A stretch of 7,936 nt of DNA from Burkholderiales bacterium (GTDB lineage: Bacteria; Pseudomonadota; Gammaproteobacteria; Burkholderiales; SG8-39): NCBI GenBank assembly GCA_016649475.1, contig JAENXP010000079.1, positions 1-7,936 on the forward strand. The letters run 5' to 3'. This document shows positions 5,561 to 7,936 of the stretch, in pieces. Made by a program: the position numbers and the translations under genes. How positions within the stretch are numbered: position 1 is the first letter of the stretch; every line of letters begins with the position of its first letter. The notes below the pieces were generated by a model. It was not told the origin of the DNA and did no database searches. It saw nothing but the letters and a program-made list of their open reading frames with translations.

Positions 5561-6295
5561 TCAGCCGGCGGCTTTGCGCGACAGGCAGTAAAGCAGGGCG
5601 CGCCCGCCGTCATCCAAGCCTGACGCCGGCTCGTCCGGCAGGAAATGCAGTTTGAACGAGCGAACTGCCGCCGCGAGATCATCGGTGTCGTAACCCAGGG
5701 CGCGCAGTTCCAACTCCTCATCGATCGGCTGCTGCGGCGGCGCCAAAGGCGGATCGCACCACAGGCCATAGCCTTGCCGAGCGAGCGTCTTCCAGGGAAA
5801 GTAGCGGCTGGGATCGACTTTTCGCCCGGGCGCGATGTCGGCGTGCCCAAGAAAATTCGCCGTCGGGATGCGATAGCGCTCCTTGATGTCGGCCAACAGG
5901 CGCAGCAGCGAGGAGATCTGCGCATCGGGGAACGGTTCGAAGCCGTTGTTGTCTAGTTCTATGCCGAGCGAAGACGAGTTGAGATCGCTATCCGCACCCC
6001 ATCTCGATTCGCCCGCATGCCAGGCCCGGGCTCGCTCGTCGACCAGCTGGATGATATTCCCGTTGCGACCGATCAGGTAATGCGCGCTCACCGACCGCAG
6101 TGGATCGGCGAGCGTGCGCAAGGCCTGGTCTACCGTATCATCGCTGGTATGGTGCAATATGACGAAGTTGGGTCGTCTTTCGTTGAAGTTCGGCGACGCC
6201 TGCCATTCGGTCGGTATGCCTGCGCGCTGCGGCAGCGGCGCGCAGGCGGTGAGCGCCAGCGCGAGCGCCAGTAGGGGTGTCCTGATCGAGGTCAT
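5561..6295 (-). CDS. amiD: N-acetylmuramoyl-L-alanine amidase, AmiD-like lipoprotein (Amidase_2 family)
   Basis: A 244-aa protein with a lipoprotein signal peptide: Arg5, a hydrophobic stretch at 8-15 and lipobox Leu15-Thr16-Ala17-Cys18. Ala at the +2 position suggests outer-membrane sorting. The Amidase_2 (zinc) domain spans about 43-170: NFVILHHTSDD (43-53), YLIGRNGNIIQLVDE (73-87), AWHAGE (91-96), LGIELDNNGFEPF (110-122) and FLGHADIAPGRKVDPSRYFP (148-167). Likely zinc ligands are His48, His151 and Asp161; Glu113 and Lys159 are candidate catalytic residues by comparison with AmpD/AmiD. The last 60 or so residues (LRALGY, then VRSFKLHFLP) resemble the peptidoglycan-binding-like tail of AmiD. 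The enzyme cuts the amide bond between MurNAc or anhydro-MurNAc and the stem peptide during wall turnover. The ATG at 6295 was chosen because it puts the signal peptide at the N-terminus; an in-frame start at 6430 would run into the divergent gene. No strong Shine-Dalgarno is seen. Confidence 0.9.
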   Translation of the reverse strand: MTSIRTPLLALALALTACAPLPQRAGIPTEWQASPNFNERRPNFVILHHTSDDTVDQALRTLADPLRSVSAHYLIGRNGNIIQLVDERARAWHAGESRWGADSDLNSSSLGIELDNNGFEPFPDAQISSLLRLLADIKERYRIPTANFLGHADIAPGRKVDPSRYFPWKTLARQGYGLWCDPPLAPPQQPIDEELELRALGYDTDDLAAAVRSFKLHFLPDEPASGLDDGGRALLYCLSRKAAG

Positions 6296-6324
6296 GCCGT
6301 GTCGCGCAGCGGAGTCCAAGGCAA

Positions 6325-6350
6325 ATTGTACCGCCTTGCCGGCATACAAT
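6325..6350. promoter_or_regulatory. Symmetric pair of TACAAT -10-like boxes between amiD and the DUF1330 gene
   Basis: ATTGTA (6325-6330) and TACAAT (6345-6350) are exact inverted repeats 14 bases apart in the 82-bp divergent intergenic region. Read on each strand this gives a TACAAT box, five of six matches to the -10 consensus. One faces the amidase start at 6295, the other the DUF1330 start at 6378. No good -35 element lies at 16-18 bases from either. The site could be two face-to-face promoters, or a dyad bound by a regulator. Confidence 0.4.
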
Positions 6351-6365
6351 AGCGGACACGAGCAA

Positions 6366-6372
6366 AAGGAGG
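6366..6372 (+). promoter_or_regulatory. Strong ribosome binding site of the DUF1330 gene
   Basis: AAGGAGG, a near-perfect anti-16S match, stands five bases before the ATG at 6378. It settles the start against several in-frame codons further upstream that would overlap the divergent amidase gene. Confidence 0.8.
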
Positions 6373-6377
6373 GACGT

Positions 6378-6752
6378 ATGGCCGGACCGAAAGAGATCAA
6401 CGCGCAACTGATCGCGAGCCTGCCGGACAAAGGCGCGGTGGTAATGGTGAACCTGCTGCGCCTGCGAGACCGCGCGGCCTACAAGCGCTACAGCGAACTT
6501 ACGATGCCGCTGATCAAGGCGCGCGGCGGCACGGTTCTGTGGGCGGGAGACGGCGAAGCCGTGGCCTTCGGCGACGTCGAGGCCGACGGCTGGGACTACG
6601 TGGTGCTGGTGCGCTACCCTACGCGCGCGGCGTTTCTCGACATGATGCACTCGCCCGAATATTCGGCGGCGAACCTGCATCGCGAGCAGGCGGTGGCGAA
6701 GCATGTCATTCTGGCCAGCACTGAAACCTACTCTAAAATGAAACAGGCCTGA
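6378..6752 (+). CDS. DUF1330-type small protein (ferredoxin-like alpha/beta fold)
   Basis: A 124-aa soluble protein with no signal peptide or membrane segment. The layout is that of DUF1330 proteins in the dimeric alpha/beta barrel superfamily: a first strand VVMVNLLRLRD (21-31), helix AAYKRYSELTMPLIKARGG (33-51), strands TVLWAGDGEAVAFGD (52-66) and YVVLVRYPTRAAFLDMM (74-90), then HSPEYSAANLHREQAV (91-106), which carries the characteristic SPEY segment. No enzymatic function is established for the family, so none is given here. The start is fixed by the strong ribosome binding site. The gene is divergent from the amidase gene and followed after 108 bp by the rhomboid gene on the same strand. 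No clear terminator is visible in that gap, so the two may share a transcript. Confidence 0.82.
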   Translation: MAGPKEINAQLIASLPDKGAVVMVNLLRLRDRAAYKRYSELTMPLIKARGGTVLWAGDGEAVAFGDVEADGWDYVVLVRYPTRAAFLDMMHSPEYSAANLHREQAVAKHVILASTETYSKMKQA

Positions 6753-6860
6753 CGGATATGGCGGCGTTCTAGCCTGCCGGTCTACGGAGTCGAGAATCGC
6801 GATCCGGGTCCGGTATAGCGCTTATCGATCACATTCCCGCTCGCATAGAATACGCGCCTC

Positions 6861-7481
6861 ATGTTCTTTTCCGTTCCCCCGATAACCCGAGCGTTGATCG
6901 TCGTCAACGCCCTGATGTACGCCGGCGAGTTCCTTCTGGGCGACGGCCTGACGCTGCGGCTCGCGCTCTGGCCCATCCACACGGGTGCATCGTCGGAAGG
7001 GCTGTTGTCGTTTCAGCCGTGGCAGTTGCTCACTTATGCATTTCTGCACGCGGGCACCTGGCATCTGTTCGTCAACATGTTCGCCGTTTACATGTTCGGC
7101 AGCCAGCTGGAATTGCTGTGGGGTCCGAAGCGGTATCTGAATCTGTACCTGGTCAGCGTCGTCGTCGCCGGGGTGGCGCAGCTTGCCGTCGCCGACTTCG
7201 TATCGGCGGATCCCTATCCGACGATAGGCGCGTCCGGCGGCGTTTTCGGCCTGCTGCTCGCATTCGCAATGTACTTTCCCAAGCGCACCATCGTGCTCCT
7301 GATTCCGCCGATCCCGATGCCGGCGTGGCTGTTCGTCACCCTCTATGGCGTGCTCGAACTCTATCTGGGCGTCACCGGGACCGCGGCCGGCGTCGCGCAC
7401 TTCGCCCATCTGGGCGGCATGGCCGGCGCGTGGTTGATGATCCAGTACTGGCGCGGCCGGCCGCCGTTTCGCCGGCGCTAG
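6861..7481 (+). CDS. Rhomboid family intramembrane serine protease
   Basis: A 206-aa very hydrophobic protein with about six membrane helices (roughly 9-27, 56-80, 92-112, 122-139, 143-168 and 174-196), the size of the six-helix bacterial rhomboid core without an extra cytoplasmic domain. Key residues are all present: WQLLTYAFLHAG in the L1 region (54-65); His68 and Asn72 in HLFVN, matching the oxyanion-side HxxxN of GlpG; catalytic Ser125 in GASGG; and catalytic His183 in AHLGGMAGAW, with a GxxxG packing motif. Rhomboids cut substrate transmembrane segments within the inner membrane; the substrate here cannot be told. The ATG at 6861 begins directly before the first helix. No Shine-Dalgarno precedes it, and a TAGAAT box at 6846-6851 is close enough to suggest a very short or absent leader. 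It is an active-looking member; assignment to glpG proper is not justified. Confidence 0.93.
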   Translation: MFFSVPPITRALIVVNALMYAGEFLLGDGLTLRLALWPIHTGASSEGLLSFQPWQLLTYAFLHAGTWHLFVNMFAVYMFGSQLELLWGPKRYLNLYLVSVVVAGVAQLAVADFVSADPYPTIGASGGVFGLLLAFAMYFPKRTIVLLIPPIPMPAWLFVTLYGVLELYLGVTGTAAGVAHFAHLGGMAGAWLMIQYWRGRPPFRRR

Positions 7482-7509
7482 GACTACGCGTTGGCGAGCG
7501 TCCGGTCCG

Positions 7510-7623
7510 ATGCCGGATCAATCGGCCATGTTCGATGCGACCGCAGACACCTCGGCTGCAGGCGTGCCGCGCAAAGCGCTCGACGATTTCCTGAGTGTTT
7601 CCAGGCGATACCTGGGTCTGTAG
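7510..7623 (+). CDS. Possible 37-aa small ORF of unknown function
   Basis: An ATG at 7510 opens a 37-codon frame ending in TAG at 7621-7623, inside the 203 bases between the rhomboid gene and the DUF349 gene. The product would be acidic at first (MPDQSAMFDATADTS) and then form a plausible amphipathic helix (RKALDDFLSVSRRYLGL). About two thirds of its codons end in G or C. I do not recognise it, and there is no good ribosome binding site, so it may be chance. A second in-frame ATG lies six codons downstream (7528). Confidence 0.2.
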   Translation: MPDQSAMFDATADTSAAGVPRKALDDFLSVSRRYLGL

Positions 7624-7641
7624 CCGTCCTGGTGCAAACAA

Positions 7642-7684
7642 CGTTGCGAGACGCCGTTACCCACCGGATTGCGCAAGCGCAACG
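7642..7684 (-). terminator. Inverted repeats just downstream of the DUF349 gene, weak terminator candidate
   Basis: CGCAACG (7678-7684) directly follows the DUF349 stop on the minus strand and pairs with CGTTGCG (7642-7648), giving a 7-bp stem with a 29-base loop. On the minus strand the mildly T-rich TTGTTTG comes next. A second perfect hairpin, TTGCGC-AA-GCGCAA (7669-7682), competes with it. There is no uninterrupted T tract, so the call is tentative. Elsewhere between 7482 and 7684 I see only the possible small ORF and a weak CCAGG/CCTGG stem at 7601-7615. Confidence 0.3.
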
Positions 7685-7936
7685 TCAGCGGGCTTGCTCG
7701 ACTCTCGCCAGAATTCTTTCACAGCGCTGCCGGTCAAGCGCGTCGGCGACGCCTGGCAGCGCGCACCACGCGACCAACTGCTCGGCGGCGCTCGCGGCGC
7801 CGGTGTTTGCAGCACTGCTGAAACGCTCCTTCAGCTTCTTTACCTGCAACGCGAGCCGCTGCGGCTGAAAATCGGGCGGACTGTCCATTCCCAGCAGCAA
7901 TTCGAGTTCGAGCAGACCTTCGCGGCGCGCAGCCGC
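7685..7936 (-). CDS. DUF349 domain-containing protein, C-terminal end only
   Basis: The frame is open from the right edge of the window to a TGA at 7685 and gives the last 83 residues; the true start lies outside. The fragment reads RREGLLELELLLGMDSPPDF followed by QPQRLALQVKKLKERF. This charged, leucine-rich helix with an L-E-L/I-L-L-x-x-x-SPP-x-x-Q-x-x-R pattern is typical of the end of the long, helical DUF349 proteins found in beta- and gammaproteobacteria. The final 45 residues (AWCALPGVADALDRQRCERI) form further helices. The role of DUF349 proteins is poorly defined, so no function is offered. A TTG at 7900 could be read as a start, but the frame continues upstream without a stop and with the same character, so a truncated longer gene is far more likely. 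It is convergent with the rhomboid gene. Confidence 0.75.
   Translation of the reverse strand, partial: AAARREGLLELELLLGMDSPPDFQPQRLALQVKKLKERFSSAANTGAASAAEQLVAWCALPGVADALDRQRCERILARVEQAR

Noticed and set aside
5543..5569. GCCGGC boxes on either side of the amidase stop as a terminator stem
   Set aside because: Each box is itself a palindrome, common in GC-rich DNA. The stem is only six bases with a 15-base loop and no T run follows on either strand.
6822..7409. 195-codon minus-strand frame opposite the rhomboid gene
   Set aside because: The plus-strand frame has all the rhomboid catalytic residues and six membrane helices; the opposite frame is charged, repetitive and without a domain.
7491..7868. 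125-codon plus-strand frame at the right end
   Set aside because: Much of it is antisense to the DUF349 tail, and its Arg/Ala/Ser-rich sequence looks like a shadow. The neighbouring 37-codon frame is a slightly better candidate in the free part of the gap.
1..7936. Mobile element, phage, toxin-antitoxin, CRISPR or defence system
   Set aside because: No transposase, integrase, terminal repeat, array or defence-type gene was found; every large open frame with family motifs is metabolic, cell-wall or housekeeping.

Overview
The window is high-GC DNA that suits a member of the Pseudomonadota, most likely beta or gamma. The signs are the enzyme repertoire: a GlgC of bacterial glycogen type, an AmiD-like lipoprotein amidase and the tail of a DUF349 protein, which is typical of those two classes. 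I see no rRNA, tRNA, CRISPR, insertion sequence or phage gene. The exact genus cannot be told from the sequence alone.

Layout. The tail of glgC (1-156, +) is followed by a crotonase-fold gene (268-1056, +). It converges, with a gap of only 21 bp, on a three-gene operon on the minus strand that runs from 4501 down to 1078. In transcription order the operon holds a full-length acyl-CoA dehydrogenase (382 aa), a shorter acyl-CoA dehydrogenase-like protein (350 aa) and a class III CoA-transferase (409 aa). Both junctions are 4-base start/stop overlaps (ATGA, then GTGA). A 198-bp divergent region (4502-4699) separates this operon from a second crotonase gene (4700-5503, +). Next come a lipoprotein N-acetylmuramoyl-L-alanine amidase (5561-6295, -), a divergent DUF1330 gene (6378-6752, +), a rhomboid intramembrane protease (6861-7481, +) and the C-terminal end of a DUF349 protein (7685-7936, -, open at the window edge).

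How the genes may work together. The block 268-5503 looks like an acyl-CoA catabolic module. The CoA-transferase would activate a carboxylic acid by CoA exchange. The two dehydrogenase-type polypeptides probably form one heteromeric dehydrogenase: the larger has the family signature and a candidate catalytic glutamate, while the smaller lacks the signature. The crotonases would act on the resulting enoyl-CoA. Neither crotonase has the two glutamates of classical enoyl-CoA hydratase, and both have an aspartate near the position used by PaaG-type isomerases, so isomerisation or another crotonase reaction is at least as likely as simple hydration. No thiolase, 3-hydroxyacyl-CoA dehydrogenase or regulator lies in the window and the substrate is unknown. 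The arrangement resembles the heteromeric dehydrogenase modules of steroid side-chain catabolism, but that is analogy, not identification.

The right-hand third (5561-7936) looks like ordinary envelope and housekeeping genes. Small features there include a 13-bp tandem repeat between convergent genes, a symmetric pair of TACAAT boxes between amiD and the DUF1330 gene, and a possible 37-codon ORF after the rhomboid gene.
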